A stretch of 64,000 nucleotides of DNA from Thermoguttaceae bacterium (lineage in GTDB: Bacteria; Planctomycetota; Planctomycetia; Pirellulales; Thermoguttaceae), in the NCBI GenBank assembly GCA_017405595.1, contig JAFRAC010000007.1, forward strand, positions 372,001 to 436,000, written 5' to 3'. Within the stretch, counting starts at the first letter, position 1. Every line of letters begins with the position of its first letter. Both the position numbers and the translations under genes were made by a program. Below, piece by piece: positions 51,743-60,597 of this stretch. A model generated the notes under the pieces. The model was not told where the DNA came from, did not search any database, and saw only the letters and a list, made by a program, of their open reading frames with translations.

Positions 51743-52549
51743 TTACCGTTTTTCGATCTCGTTCAATTCTTCGGTTCGGTCGCGGCTGATTTCCCCGGGG
51801 AGAGCGTTCAGCTTTTCGGGCATGTAAACCGTAAACGCCGGGATCGGCTGAACGCCGAGGACGCCCGATTCGATGGTGAAATCGGTCACGTGTCCTCCCT
51901 TGGTATGGTCGTAGGTCAGAAAATGAAGGTGGTCCCCCGGCACGTTCAGGCCGCTGACAAATTCGGGTGACCGGAATCCGAACATGACTCCCTCTCCGCC
52001 GCCGATCGAATAGCGGACTTCCGCCGTTTTCATCGTTTCGGCAAGGGGCCGGTACGGTTTGGTCTGTCCCCGTTCGCTGCGGGCTTCGACGCCGGAAAAT
52101 TTTCCTTCAAAGTAGATCGCGTAAAAGTAGTTCGGGTTTGTCGCGATGGCGTCGACAGCCGCCGTGAACCCGGCGCGGCCGACCGGCTTATCGAACACGG
52201 TCCATTTTACCTTTTCCCAGTCCAGGTTAACGACGGCGGCGAACGGCACCGTCTCGTTGTTCGGCGCGATCCGGACGCTTCCGTCCGCCTTGGCGACGAA
52301 AGGTACCCCCCGGAAGACGATCAGTTCGCCGTCGATCGCGTTGACGGTACCGATTCCGAAATTGCCGAACCCCAGGAGCTGGCGGACCGAAACGACGCCG
52401 TCGTATTCTCCGGCCAGCAGCGCGCCGACCGTTGAAATCTGCACCACTTTGGGGTCGGCGGGCGAGATGGCGCGAACCGAAGGCGCGGGCGCGAGGAAAC
52501 CGAGAAGGAGAATCGCGGGGAAGAAACGGGTCAGGAAAGAGAATCTCAT
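51743..52549 (-). CDS. Exported alpha-acetolactate decarboxylase
   Basis: A 268-residue BudA/AlsD-family enzyme converting alpha-acetolactate to acetoin and CO2. Family blocks are clear: ISTVGALLAGEYDGVVSVRQ (near residue 37), FGIGTVNAIDGELIVFRG (near 68), and the zinc-ligand region VPGDHLHFLTYDHTKGGHV with the histidines in HLHF and GGHV (near 205-223). The protein has a clean signal peptide (residues about 1-27), so it acts outside the cytoplasm, as in some Firmicutes. No acetolactate synthase gene is adjacent. Confidence 0.88.
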   Translation of the reverse strand: MRFSFLTRFFPAILLLGFLAPAPSVRAISPADPKVVQISTVGALLAGEYDGVVSVRQLLGFGNFGIGTVNAIDGELIVFRGVPFVAKADGSVRIAPNNETVPFAAVVNLDWEKVKWTVFDKPVGRAGFTAAVDAIATNPNYFYAIYFEGKFSGVEARSERGQTKPYRPLAETMKTAEVRYSIGGGEGVMFGFRSPEFVSGLNVPGDHLHFLTYDHTKGGHVTDFTIESGVLGVQPIPAFTVYMPEKLNALPGEISRDRTEELNEIEKR

Positions 52550-52598
52550 GGCGCGGCGCTTTCGTCGGAAGGGAACGGCGGTTTACGGAAATAACCAT

Positions 52599-52632
52599 AA
52601 AAAAACCCTTTCGGGCAAGAAACCTGAAAGGG
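52599..52632 (-). terminator. Intrinsic terminator of the tRNA-Lys gene
   Basis: On the minus strand CCCTTTC (52626-52632) pairs with GAAAGGG (52606-52612) and is followed by seven T (52599-52605). It begins 7 bases after the 3' end of the tRNA. Confidence 0.9.
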
Positions 52633-52638
52633 AAGGAA

Positions 52639-52711
<73 letters not shown>

Positions 52712-52763
52712 ATACTCAAGCGGCGCGCCGGAGGAGAACCCCGGAACGCACAGAAGCGAGCCT

Positions 52764-52791
52764 ATTATATCCCGCGATGGAAGTTTGTCCA
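52764..52791 (-). promoter_or_regulatory. Promoter of tRNA-Lys
   Basis: On the minus strand TGGACA (52786-52791) and a perfect TATAAT (52764-52769) are 16 bases apart, about 50 bases before the tRNA. The remaining space up to the amidotransferase gene (52792-53000) shows no further element. Confidence 0.75.
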
Positions 52792-53000
52792 GCCCCCGCA
52801 CTTTATGGGGACTCTCCCTGTTTCCGGGGGTATCGGCCCGTACGGTGAAAGGCTCTTCCGGAGAACCGCCCGGTTTGCGCGAAGCGGAACCTTCGGCATT
52901 TCCCGGTTTCGTTTTTCTTCCGAACCGTGCCTTTCGAGGGTCCGGGTCCGCCGAAAAACCGGTTTGCCGACCCTGGAAAGGGATCCGGCCGGATGAGGGA

Positions 53001-53702
53001 TTATTTCATTGCGGCGGCAAAGGCTTCAAAGATCTTTCGGCTGTTGGCATCCGTCCGGAAGGAAAACTCGGGATGCCATTGCACCGCCCAAAGGAAACGC
53101 CGGTCCGGCTTATACAGCGCCTCGACAATTCCGTCCGGTGCAACGGCCATCACCGCCAGACCGGGAGCCACCTCTTTGACCGCCTGATGGTGGTAGCTGT
53201 TGACAGGCAGCCGGTCGGTCTTCAGACATTCGTATAACGGAGAATCCTTGACAACCGCGACATGATGAGCGGGAAGGTCGTACGGCGGATTCTGGCAGTG
53301 ATTGACGGCGGCGGGTTTCTGCGTCGGGAGGTTCTGATAGAGCGTGCCTCCCAGGACGGCATTGATAAACTGGATCCCCCGGCATATCCCGAGAACCGGT
53401 TTATCGGCATTCATCGCACTTCTCAGTACGACCGTTTCCATGGCATCCCGTTTTTCGCAGATGTCGACAACCCCCTCCATCGGCTCTTCGCCATAGATTT
53501 TCGGAGAAACGTCGTGCCCTCCCGTGAACAGAAACCCGTCGCAGACGCCGGCGAGCTGTTCCAGGTCCCGTTCATCCGCGGAGAGCGGAAAAACGACGGG
53601 AATCCCGCCCGCCCGGCTGATGCCGTCCATGTAGCCCGGCAGCATCCACAGGCTCTCTTTCCTGTCGTCCCACAAAGGCATCACGCCCACGATCGGTTTC
53701 AT
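53001..53702 (-). CDS. Class I glutamine amidotransferase-like hydrolase (PuuD/peptidase C26 type)
   Basis: A 233-residue gamma-glutamyl hydrolase-like protein. The catalytic triad is visible: Cys107 in LGICRGIQFINA, and His and Glu in AVQWHPEFSF near 215. The GGHDVSPKIYGEEP block (residues 61-74) is typical of the gamma-glutamyl-GABA hydrolase (PuuD) group. It could release GABA or another amine from a gamma-glutamyl conjugate. No other putrescine genes are adjacent, so the substrate is open. It lies 61 bases downstream of the DUF5662 gene on the same strand. Confidence 0.85.
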   Translation of the reverse strand: MKPIVGVMPLWDDRKESLWMLPGYMDGISRAGGIPVVFPLSADERDLEQLAGVCDGFLFTGGHDVSPKIYGEEPMEGVVDICEKRDAMETVVLRSAMNADKPVLGICRGIQFINAVLGGTLYQNLPTQKPAAVNHCQNPPYDLPAHHVAVVKDSPLYECLKTDRLPVNSYHHQAVKEVAPGLAVMAVAPDGIVEALYKPDRRFLWAVQWHPEFSFRTDANSRKIFEAFAAAMK

Positions 53703-53763
53703 GTTCTTTCCTTGTCCGGGTCACACCTGAACCGCATTCCCCGGTCTCGAGGACGCGCCGGCG

Positions 53764-54372
53764 TCAGCGGACCGGGTTTTTCAGCACCTCAACGCGGACC
53801 GCGGCGGGCTCGTCCGGAAAAACCGCCTCGTTCCAGGCCCGGTCGTAAAGCGCTTTGGCCGACCGGAATACCTCCCGCTGGGCGCGCAGGTCGGGGGCGC
53901 TATTCAGCGCTTCGAACATCAGCCGGATAAACCGTTTGGTTTGCGGGTGTACCAGCGGGGAAGGCTCGATATCAAATTCCAGACGTTCAAGCTGTTCGGC
54001 GATCGAAAAGTCTTTTTTCCGGTAGGCGCGGGCGGCGCCGAGCCGGTCGCAGATCAGTTCCAGCGCGTAACGGAACGGCATCGGCAGGGTCATGAGCGCG
54101 CCGTCGGCGGTATTGTCGACCCAGTATTCGAAATGATGGCGGTTCCGCCCCTTGTGATGGAGCCAGGCCAGCGAGTAGTGCTTGTCGGCGCGCGCGTAGT
54201 GAATCGGGCTCCGGCGGCCGGAATAGTAACGGACCGACTCGCCGAACTCGGTCGGCGAGAATTTGGAAAGGTCATGTTTCAAGCCGCGGCAGGGGATTCC
54301 GGCCAGAAGCGCGTACCGGAAGACCCAGTATTTATGAAGAAGAACGGTTTTCAGATGGCCGAACCATTTCAT
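53764..54372 (-). CDS. DUF5662 family protein
   Basis: A 202-residue protein rich in His, Arg and aromatic residues: HLKTVLLHKYWVFRYAL near residue 6, RGLKHDLSKFSPTEFGESV near 29-47, and WLHHKGRNRHHFEYWVDN near 69-86. This pattern matches the DUF5662 family, which has no known role. The cluster of His and Asp could bind metal. It starts only 6 bases after fabF, so they are co-transcribed. Confidence 0.7.
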   Translation of the reverse strand: MKWFGHLKTVLLHKYWVFRYALLAGIPCRGLKHDLSKFSPTEFGESVRYYSGRRSPIHYARADKHYSLAWLHHKGRNRHHFEYWVDNTADGALMTLPMPFRYALELICDRLGAARAYRKKDFSIAEQLERLEFDIEPSPLVHPQTKRFIRLMFEALNSAPDLRAQREVFRSAKALYDRAWNEAVFPDEPAAVRVEVLKNPVR

Positions 54373-54378
54373 CCGTCT

Positions 54379-55626
54379 TTATTCGCTGAACTTCTTGAAC
54401 GCGATCACGCTGTTGTGTCCGCCGAATCCGAGCGAAAGGGAGATCGCCGCGCGGATTTCCCCCGAAACGCCGTGGTTCGGGACATAGTCCAGGTCGCAGG
54501 CGGGGTCGGGGTTCGCCAGATGGAGAGTCGGGGGATAGAAGCTGTCCTGGATCGCCTTGACACACGCGATCCCTTCCAGCGCGCCGGCGGCGCCGAGCGT
54601 GTGCCCGATCGCCCCCTTGATCGACGAAACCTTGATCCGCCGCGATTCTTCCGGTCCGAAAGCGTCTTTGATCCCCTTGGTTTCGACCGGGTCGTTCGTC
54701 GGGGTCGAGGTGCCGTGGGCGTTGATGTAGTCGATATCGGCCGGGGTCAGGCCGCCGTCGGCGAGCGCTTCCAGAATAGCCCGTTTGACGTTGACCGCGT
54801 CCGGGTTCGGCGCGGTCAGATGGTAGGCGTCGCCGGTCGCGCTCCAGCCCGCCACTTCGGCGAGGATCGGCGCGCCCCGCTTTTGCGCGTGTTCGAGCGA
54901 TTCAAAGATGAGCGTGCCGGCGCCTTCCCCCATGACGAAACCGTCCCGGTCTTTATCGAACGGGCGGCTGGCCTGTTCGGGCGTCTCGTTGTATCCGGTC
55001 GAAAGGGCTTTGATCGAGCAGAAACAGCCGAGCGTGAACTCGGTGATCGGCGCTTCAACCCCGCCGGTGATCACGAGGTCGGCGCGGCCGAGCCGGATCG
55101 TATCGAGCGCGTGCCCCAGCGCGTCGGTTCCGGTCGCGCAGGCGGTCATAATGGTGTGAACCGGGCCGTGAACCCCGAGGTCCATCGAGATGTTCCCCGC
55201 GCCCTCGTTAATGATCATCTTCGGGGCGGTCATGGCGGGGATGCGGTTCGGGCCTTTTTCAAAGAGTTTCTGTTCGGCGTCGCACTGCGTTTCAATGCCG
55301 CCGATGCAGTTGCCGTACATGATCGCGGCGTTGAAATCGTCGAGCCGTTCCGGAAGTCCGGCGTTTTTCACCGCTTCCCGCGAGGCGACAACCGCCATCT
55401 GCGAAAAACGGGCGAGCCGCTGCGCGGTGCGGACGTCGAAATAGTCGCGCGGATTAAAATCGGCGGCTTCGGCGGCAACGCGGCTTGCCAGACGCGAGGG
55501 GTCGAAAAGAGAAACGGTCCGGATTCCGCACTTTTCTTCGCGAAGCCCTGTCCAAAACGTGTTGACGTCAAGACCGATCGGGGTAACAGCCCCCATTCCG
55601 GTAACAACGACCCTTTTGAAGCTCAT
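54379..55626 (-). CDS. fabF: Beta-ketoacyl-ACP synthase II
   Basis: A 415-residue condensing enzyme that elongates acyl-ACP with malonyl-ACP. The Cys-His-His triad is complete: Cys163 in TACATGTDA, His in INAHGTSTPTND (near 303), and His in GAIGHTLGAAG (near 340). The start VVVTGMGAVTPIGLD is canonical. No acpP is beside it. The gene lies 131 bases downstream of the RluA-type gene, on the same strand. Confidence 0.95.
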   Translation of the reverse strand: MSFKRVVVTGMGAVTPIGLDVNTFWTGLREEKCGIRTVSLFDPSRLASRVAAEAADFNPRDYFDVRTAQRLARFSQMAVVASREAVKNAGLPERLDDFNAAIMYGNCIGGIETQCDAEQKLFEKGPNRIPAMTAPKMIINEGAGNISMDLGVHGPVHTIMTACATGTDALGHALDTIRLGRADLVITGGVEAPITEFTLGCFCSIKALSTGYNETPEQASRPFDKDRDGFVMGEGAGTLIFESLEHAQKRGAPILAEVAGWSATGDAYHLTAPNPDAVNVKRAILEALADGGLTPADIDYINAHGTSTPTNDPVETKGIKDAFGPEESRRIKVSSIKGAIGHTLGAAGALEGIACVKAIQDSFYPPTLHLANPDPACDLDYVPNHGVSGEIRAAISLSLGFGGHNSVIAFKKFSE

Positions 55627-55757
55627 CTCTGTCTGTATTCTCCGTGATATGGGAAATTCCGCCCGCCGTACAAGGTCTGAGGACGATTGCCGGGGGGAGG
55701 AACCTGAATTGTCTTTTTGCGGCGAACAGGCCTTCCCTCTATTTTATCCTGCCTCGG

Positions 55758-56501
55758 CTAAGCGTCAACGGCGCAGAAGGGGCGCCACGGTTCCGGCAGC
55801 GGGGCGGTCAGCGCAACGGTTTCGCGGGTCATCGGATGGGTGAAGAGAATCCGGCGGGAATGGAGCGCGATGGCGTTGAGCCGTTCGTCCTCGTGCTGCT
55901 GGCCGAACGGAACGGTGGAACCGTACTGCGCGTCCCCCAGGATCGGATACCCCCGCGACGAGGCCTGAAGCCGGATCTGATGGGTCCGCCCGGTTTCCAG
56001 TTCAACTTCCAGATGGGTCACTTCCCCATGTCCGGGGAGGGTGTGCCGGCCGACCACCCGGTATTTGAGAATCGCTTCGCGCGCGTCGGGATGGATCGGC
56101 TGAATCAGCTCGGCTTCGGCCCGGCCGGGGATTTTCCGCATGTAGTCGATCCATTCCCCCTCTTCTTCGGGAACGTGCCCGGCCACAAGCGCCCAGTATT
56201 TCTTTTCAATCGAACGGGTCTGGAACTGTTCCGACAGACGGTGCGCCGCGCGGACATGTTTCGCGAAGAGGATCACGCCCGAAGCGGGACGGTCGAGCCG
56301 GTGGGGAATGCCGAGATAACACCCGCCCGGCTTCTTCTCGCGGCGGATCAGGAACGCTTTGACCCGCGCCTCGAGCGAATCGATCCCCGCCGGCGCCTGG
56401 GTCAGGATTCCCGATTCCTTGTTAACCGCCAGAACCGGTCCCTCTTCGTACAGGATGTCGAAGGCGCCCGCTTCCATCCACTCTCTGTTTTCGCCGTTCA
56501 T
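55758..56501 (-). CDS. RluA family pseudouridine synthase
   Basis: A 247-residue RNA-modifying enzyme. The ATG at 56501 (MNGENREW) is chosen; the longer frame adds residues with no homology. The catalytic Asp70 lies in GIPHRLDRPASGVILFAK. ALVAGHVPEEEGEW near 140 and TGRTHQIRLQASSRGYPILGD (shown in parts: TGRTHQIRLQ and GYPILGD, near 195-210) are family motifs. No N-terminal S4 domain is present, so it resembles RluA or TruC more than RluC or RluD. The exact target uridine is not deducible. Confidence 0.9.
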   Translation of the reverse strand: MNGENREWMEAGAFDILYEEGPVLAVNKESGILTQAPAGIDSLEARVKAFLIRREKKPGGCYLGIPHRLDRPASGVILFAKHVRAAHRLSEQFQTRSIEKKYWALVAGHVPEEEGEWIDYMRKIPGRAEAELIQPIHPDAREAILKYRVVGRHTLPGHGEVTHLEVELETGRTHQIRLQASSRGYPILGDAQYGSTVPFGQQHEDERLNAIALHSRRILFTHPMTRETVALTAPLPEPWRPFCAVDA

Positions 56502-56529
56502 GAGAAACCGCCGTTTCGAAAAAGGGGGA

Positions 56530-57366
56530 TTACCGGCTTTCGGCCTTTGCCTGGGCGCGGACGAAGAAATCGACAATCGGGGCCGGGTCGACGAGCGAGT
56601 GGGGGTGATGGTCGCAGCCCGGTTTGATGATCACTTCGATCGGGCCGCTGAAACTGCGGTACCGCTCGATGAACGGTTTTTCGCTCTCCTCGAACGGAAC
56701 GACGGTATCGGAATCGCCGCAGACGATCAGAATCGGCACTTTCGCCTCGGCAAGGTCTTTGATCTTCGGGTTTTCGGTCGGGTTTCCGTTCCAGGTTTTG
56801 GCTTCTTCCTCGGTCAGCCCGTACGAGGCGAGTACGTCGTTCCAGTCGTTGACGCTCCGCTGCGATTTGCCGAACCCGCCCGGCCAGCATTTGAAGTCGA
56901 GTACCGGATTATCGATGTAGATCGACGCGGTTTCGTCCGGGTACTGCACTGCCCAATTGACCGTGTAGAGCCCCCCGCGGCTGAACCCTTCGAGGTGCGC
57001 TTTGGGATAGAGTGCGAATTCCTTGACCGCATACTCATAGAACCGCTGCCAGAGTTCAACCGATTTCGGCGACCCCATCAGCGGGGCCGAGTCGATCCAG
57101 AGGATATGATACCCCAGTTTGAGCATGGCGATGTCGGCTTGCGGTTCGTGCCCGAAAAAGCGGGCGCGCCAGACCCACGGGGCGCCTTCGGCGGCCGTTT
57201 TCGGCGCGACAATGATGGCGCTGCGCCCCTCGAAGGTGAATCGGTAGCAGTCGAACCCCTGCCAATCCCCCTTATCGCCGGGATAGGCGCGGTCGGCCGC
57301 CTGTGCGGAAAGGAAGGCGAGGGGTGCGAGTACAAAAAGGATCAGAAGGAGACGGGCGGTTTTCAT
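56530..57366 (-). CDS. Secreted alpha/beta hydrolase (esterase-like)
   Basis: A 278-residue exported hydrolase. The ATG at 57366 precedes a signal peptide (residues about 1-23). The nucleophile is Ser129 in EGFSRGGLY, the acid is probably Asp in CGDSDTVVPFEES (near 222), and the His lies in GCDHHPHSLVDP (near 257). It is similar to planctomycete esterases found with glycan-degradation genes. It diverges from a sialidase gene, so removal of O-acetyl groups from sialic acid or other sugars is a plausible but unproven role. Confidence 0.78.
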   Translation of the reverse strand: MKTARLLLILFVLAPLAFLSAQAADRAYPGDKGDWQGFDCYRFTFEGRSAIIVAPKTAAEGAPWVWRARFFGHEPQADIAMLKLGYHILWIDSAPLMGSPKSVELWQRFYEYAVKEFALYPKAHLEGFSRGGLYTVNWAVQYPDETASIYIDNPVLDFKCWPGGFGKSQRSVNDWNDVLASYGLTEEEAKTWNGNPTENPKIKDLAEAKVPILIVCGDSDTVVPFEESEKPFIERYRSFSGPIEVIIKPGCDHHPHSLVDPAPIVDFFVRAQAKAESR

Positions 57367-57437
57367 CAAATTTTCTCCGAAATGCGGGGGGACGCCGGTC
57401 CGGCGCGTTTTGCGCGGCGGCTCTGCCGATTGCTGTA

Positions 57438-57466
57438 TTGGCAAACCCGCCGAAACGAAGTACAAT
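57438..57466 (+). promoter_or_regulatory. Promoter of the sialidase gene
   Basis: TTGGCA (57438-57443) and TACAAT (57461-57466) are 17 bases apart, about 55 bases before the ATG at 57524. Confidence 0.65.
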
Positions 57467-57523
57467 ACCGATCTAGAATATACCAGATATTCTTATTCCC
57501 TTCAACGAGTTTCGGAGCGTTCG

Positions 57524-58735
57524 ATGAGACATCCTTTCCTCATTTTCCGGCGGTTTCTTTTCGTTCTTGCCGGGCTTGCGGTTTCGGCGGTGCCGGCGCC
57601 CGCCGGCGAGAGGCCGGACTTGCCGACGATCGACCTTTCCGCAAGAAGCGAGCTGCAGACGGTTGTTGCCCAGGGAACACCCGAGGTGTACCAGGGACAC
57701 CCGACCTCGGTTCTCCTGCCCGACGGCAAAACCCTGATCGCGGTCTGGTCGCTCGGTCACGGCGGGTTCGCCGGGCCGATGGCCGAAAGCCGCGACGCCG
57801 GCCTTTCCTGGACCCGAATCGACCAGCGCGCGCCGGAAGGGTTCCGGCAGCATAAAAACTGCCCGAGTATCTACCGGACGGTGAACAAGGAGGGGGAATC
57901 GTTTCTCTGGGTCTTTTCGGCCCAGCCGCGCATGCCGCGGATTTTGAGCCGCGACGGGGGAAAAACGTGGACCGAAACCGAACCGCTCGGGCTTAAGTGC
58001 GTGATGGCGTTCAGCAGCATGATCCCGAAACATCCCGGAAAGGAAGACGGCTGTTATCTCGCGTTTTACCATCACCGCGTTTCGGAAGACGGGACGGTTT
58101 TCGACACCGAACCGCGCGAACCGGGCCGGCTCGAGACGCTGGTGACCGAGACCGCCGATGCCGGCTTTACGTGGTCGGCGCCGTGCGTGATCGCCTCGCT
58201 CCCCGAAACGAAAACGGCGGCGCCCGACGGTTCCGTTGAAGTCGTTCCGAAAAGGGACCCTTGCGAGCCGTGCGCGTTCTGGTCCCCCGGCCGGGACGAA
58301 ATCTGCGTTCTGCTCCGCGAAAATACCCATACAGACAGGAGCCTTGTGATCTTCAGCCGCGACGGCGGCCAAACCTGGACCGAGCCGCGCCCGACGCCGT
58401 GGGGCCTGACAGGCGACCGGCACGCCGTGCTCTATCTGCCCGACGGGCGGATTTTCGCGGCGATGCGCGATGTGGCGCCCGGCAGCGAAACGCTCGGCCA
58501 TTTCGTGGCGTGGGTCGGCCGCTACGAAGACATCAAAACCGGCGCCCCGGGCGATTTTCGGCTGAAGCTGATCCATTCCTATGCCGGACGCGACTGCGGT
58601 TATCCCGCGGTTCACCTGCTGGCCGACGGCACGGTTCTTGCCATGACGTATATCAAATACGACGAGGGAGCCAACAAGCATTCCGTCGTCCTGGTCCGGA
58701 TTCCGCCGGAAATCTTCGCCGGCGAAGACCGTTAA
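57524..58735 (+). CDS. Secreted sialidase-like BNR-repeat protein
   Basis: A 403-residue exported beta-propeller. The start at 57524 gives a signal peptide (residues about 1-26). Four Asp-box (BNR) repeats are seen: SRDAGLSWTR near 88, SRDGGKTWTE near 142, TADAGFTWSA near 208 and SRDGGQTWTE near 278. FRQHKNCPSIYR near 106 and an Arg-rich set fit the exo-alpha-sialidase fold (GH33-like). The activity may be on sialic acid or on another acidic sugar. It is likely co-transcribed with the next gene (27-base gap). Confidence 0.8.
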   Translation: MRHPFLIFRRFLFVLAGLAVSAVPAPAGERPDLPTIDLSARSELQTVVAQGTPEVYQGHPTSVLLPDGKTLIAVWSLGHGGFAGPMAESRDAGLSWTRIDQRAPEGFRQHKNCPSIYRTVNKEGESFLWVFSAQPRMPRILSRDGGKTWTETEPLGLKCVMAFSSMIPKHPGKEDGCYLAFYHHRVSEDGTVFDTEPREPGRLETLVTETADAGFTWSAPCVIASLPETKTAAPDGSVEVVPKRDPCEPCAFWSPGRDEICVLLRENTHTDRSLVIFSRDGGQTWTEPRPTPWGLTGDRHAVLYLPDGRIFAAMRDVAPGSETLGHFVAWVGRYEDIKTGAPGDFRLKLIHSYAGRDCGYPAVHLLADGTVLAMTYIKYDEGANKHSVVLVRIPPEIFAGEDR

Positions 58736-58762
58736 ACCCCCAACAAAAACAGAAATTCCGAA

Positions 58763-60436
58763 ATGACGAGCGAAACAAACACACAAATACCGCAGACCGC
58801 GTCACGGCCGAACCGGAACCTCCGGGCCGTTTTGATTCTCGCGCTGGTGGTCCTTTTCGCGGGAATGACGCATTACAGCTCTTCGCCGCTGCGCAATATT
58901 GTTCAGCGTCAGCCGCTCTGGAACTGCGACAATAACCCGGTCGGAACCGACTCGGCCGTTTTCCTCTATATCGGCAGGCTGATTCTCGGCGGCGGCGTGC
59001 CGTACCGCGACGCGTTCGATCATAAAGGCCCCCTTGTCTATCTGCTCGACGCGCTGGGGATCGCGATCCACGGCGTTTTCGGGGTCTGGCTCCTGGAACT
59101 TTTCTTTTTGAGCGTTTCGGCGGTGTTTGCCTACAAGATCGCGCGGCGGTTTGCCGCGCCGCCCGCCGCGCTTTTTACGGCGTCGGTCGCGATCCTCTGG
59201 TATACCGCGCGGTGCGACAGCAACTTCTGCGAAACCTGGTCGGTCCCCTTCCTGCTGGCGGCGTGTTACTACTGGGTCCGTTACCGCCAGGAGGAATGCC
59301 GGATCGGGAAACGCGCCGCGTTTTTTGTCGGCTTCTGCTTCGCGGCGGTGCTCCTGTTAAAGCCGAACCTGACGGCGATCTGGATGGTGTTCTGTCTGGA
59401 CGTGCTGATCGTTTTCCTCTGCCGCCGCACGTGGGGGGCTCTTTTTTCGCGTGTTTTTTTCTTTTTGGCGGGCGCGGTGGTTCTTGTGCTCCCGATCCTC
59501 GGCTGGCTGTGGCGCGCGGGAGCGCTCAGCGAGTTCTATGACCAATACTGGGTTTTCAATCGGATTTACTGCGATGTTCCGCTGACGGCGAAGCTGCGGA
59601 CTTTCGCCCGCTGTTTCGCCTGTGTGCCGCTCGAATCGTATTTTGCGCTTTTCGCGGTGATCGGTTATCCTCTCCTGGCGCGGCGGTCAGGCGAAAAGGG
59701 GAACCGGGTTTTCTTCCGGCTGATGGAGATCTGCCTCCTTCTGAGTCTCCTTCTGATGTCGATGTCGGGCCGCTCGGCGCGCCACTACGCGGCGCCGCTG
59801 GTCGCGGTCTTTCTCCCCTTTTTGGCCTGTGCTTTCACCTGGTGTTTTGAACCGGCCGCCGCGGGCCGGGGGAAGTTTTTCCGCTGGGGACTGCTCATTC
59901 TTCTTCTGGTTCCGACCCTCAGTAATGATATCCCGATGTTCCGCCCCGTGCGCGATATGACGAAAATGGCTATTCTCCGCCGTGCTCATCCCGATACCGA
60001 CTACTCAAAGTTTAACCGTGTCTACGGCTACCCCTATTTTTACGAGGAATTTGATGCCGCCGCCATGGCCGACTGGCTCAAAGAGAACACTCTGCCCGAG
60101 ACCCGGATCGCCAGCTTCGGAATCGGGGGGCGCATTTTCTACTGGTACGCCGGCCGCCAATGTGTAACCAAATACTTCTACATCCGCGACACGCACCTCG
60201 AATACGGCTTTTTACCGAAGATTGTCGCGGAACTGAAAGAGAAAGCTCCGGAAGTGTTCATCTTCCAGCTCAAGGGCGGTTATCCCTCGAGACTGACGAA
60301 CCAGTCCGACGATCCCGACACCGGCAAGAAGCGGAAAACGTTCGAGATGCCCGCCGAGATTGCCGAATGGCTCGAAACCGGGCATTATCGGAAAGTTTTC
60401 GAGAATGATACCTACGAAGTTTACCGCAAAGAGTGA
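58763..60436 (+). CDS. Polytopic glycosyltransferase, GT39/ArnT-like
   Basis: A 557-residue membrane protein with about nine to eleven helices and a C-terminal soluble domain (residues about 400-557). The first luminal loop has GTDSAVFLYIGRLILGGGVPYRDAFDHKGPLVYLLDALG (described in parts: GTDSAVFLYIG and DHKGPLVYLL, near 70-95), a motif of bacterial GT-C enzymes related to PMT/ArnT, with the acidic residue presumed catalytic. It would transfer a sugar from a polyprenyl-phosphate carrier to a surface glycan or lipid. The acceptor is unknown. Confidence 0.75.
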   Translation: MTSETNTQIPQTASRPNRNLRAVLILALVVLFAGMTHYSSSPLRNIVQRQPLWNCDNNPVGTDSAVFLYIGRLILGGGVPYRDAFDHKGPLVYLLDALGIAIHGVFGVWLLELFFLSVSAVFAYKIARRFAAPPAALFTASVAILWYTARCDSNFCETWSVPFLLAACYYWVRYRQEECRIGKRAAFFVGFCFAAVLLLKPNLTAIWMVFCLDVLIVFLCRRTWGALFSRVFFFLAGAVVLVLPILGWLWRAGALSEFYDQYWVFNRIYCDVPLTAKLRTFARCFACVPLESYFALFAVIGYPLLARRSGEKGNRVFFRLMEICLLLSLLLMSMSGRSARHYAAPLVAVFLPFLACAFTWCFEPAAAGRGKFFRWGLLILLLVPTLSNDIPMFRPVRDMTKMAILRRAHPDTDYSKFNRVYGYPYFYEEFDAAAMADWLKENTLPETRIASFGIGGRIFYWYAGRQCVTKYFYIRDTHLEYGFLPKIVAELKEKAPEVFIFQLKGGYPSRLTNQSDDPDTGKKRKTFEMPAEIAEWLETGHYRKVFENDTYEVYRKE

Positions 60437-60597
60437 TTCGCGCCGAACCGGAGAAAAACTCCTTTCTTTTTCATCAAAGAGAAGGTAAACTTAAGAGCCG
60501 AGTGTTTTCCGCCTGTCCCGGTCCGGCTTCGTGTCCGGCTTGAAGCGCCGTTCCGGGCGGGCTGTTCCTTTTGGAAAGAAAGATATTAAAGACCGTT

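Noticed and set aside
60571..60597. TTG start for the FAD/Fe-S oxidoreductase
   Set aside because: The ATG at 60598 gives the normal N-terminus. The nine extra residues have no support.
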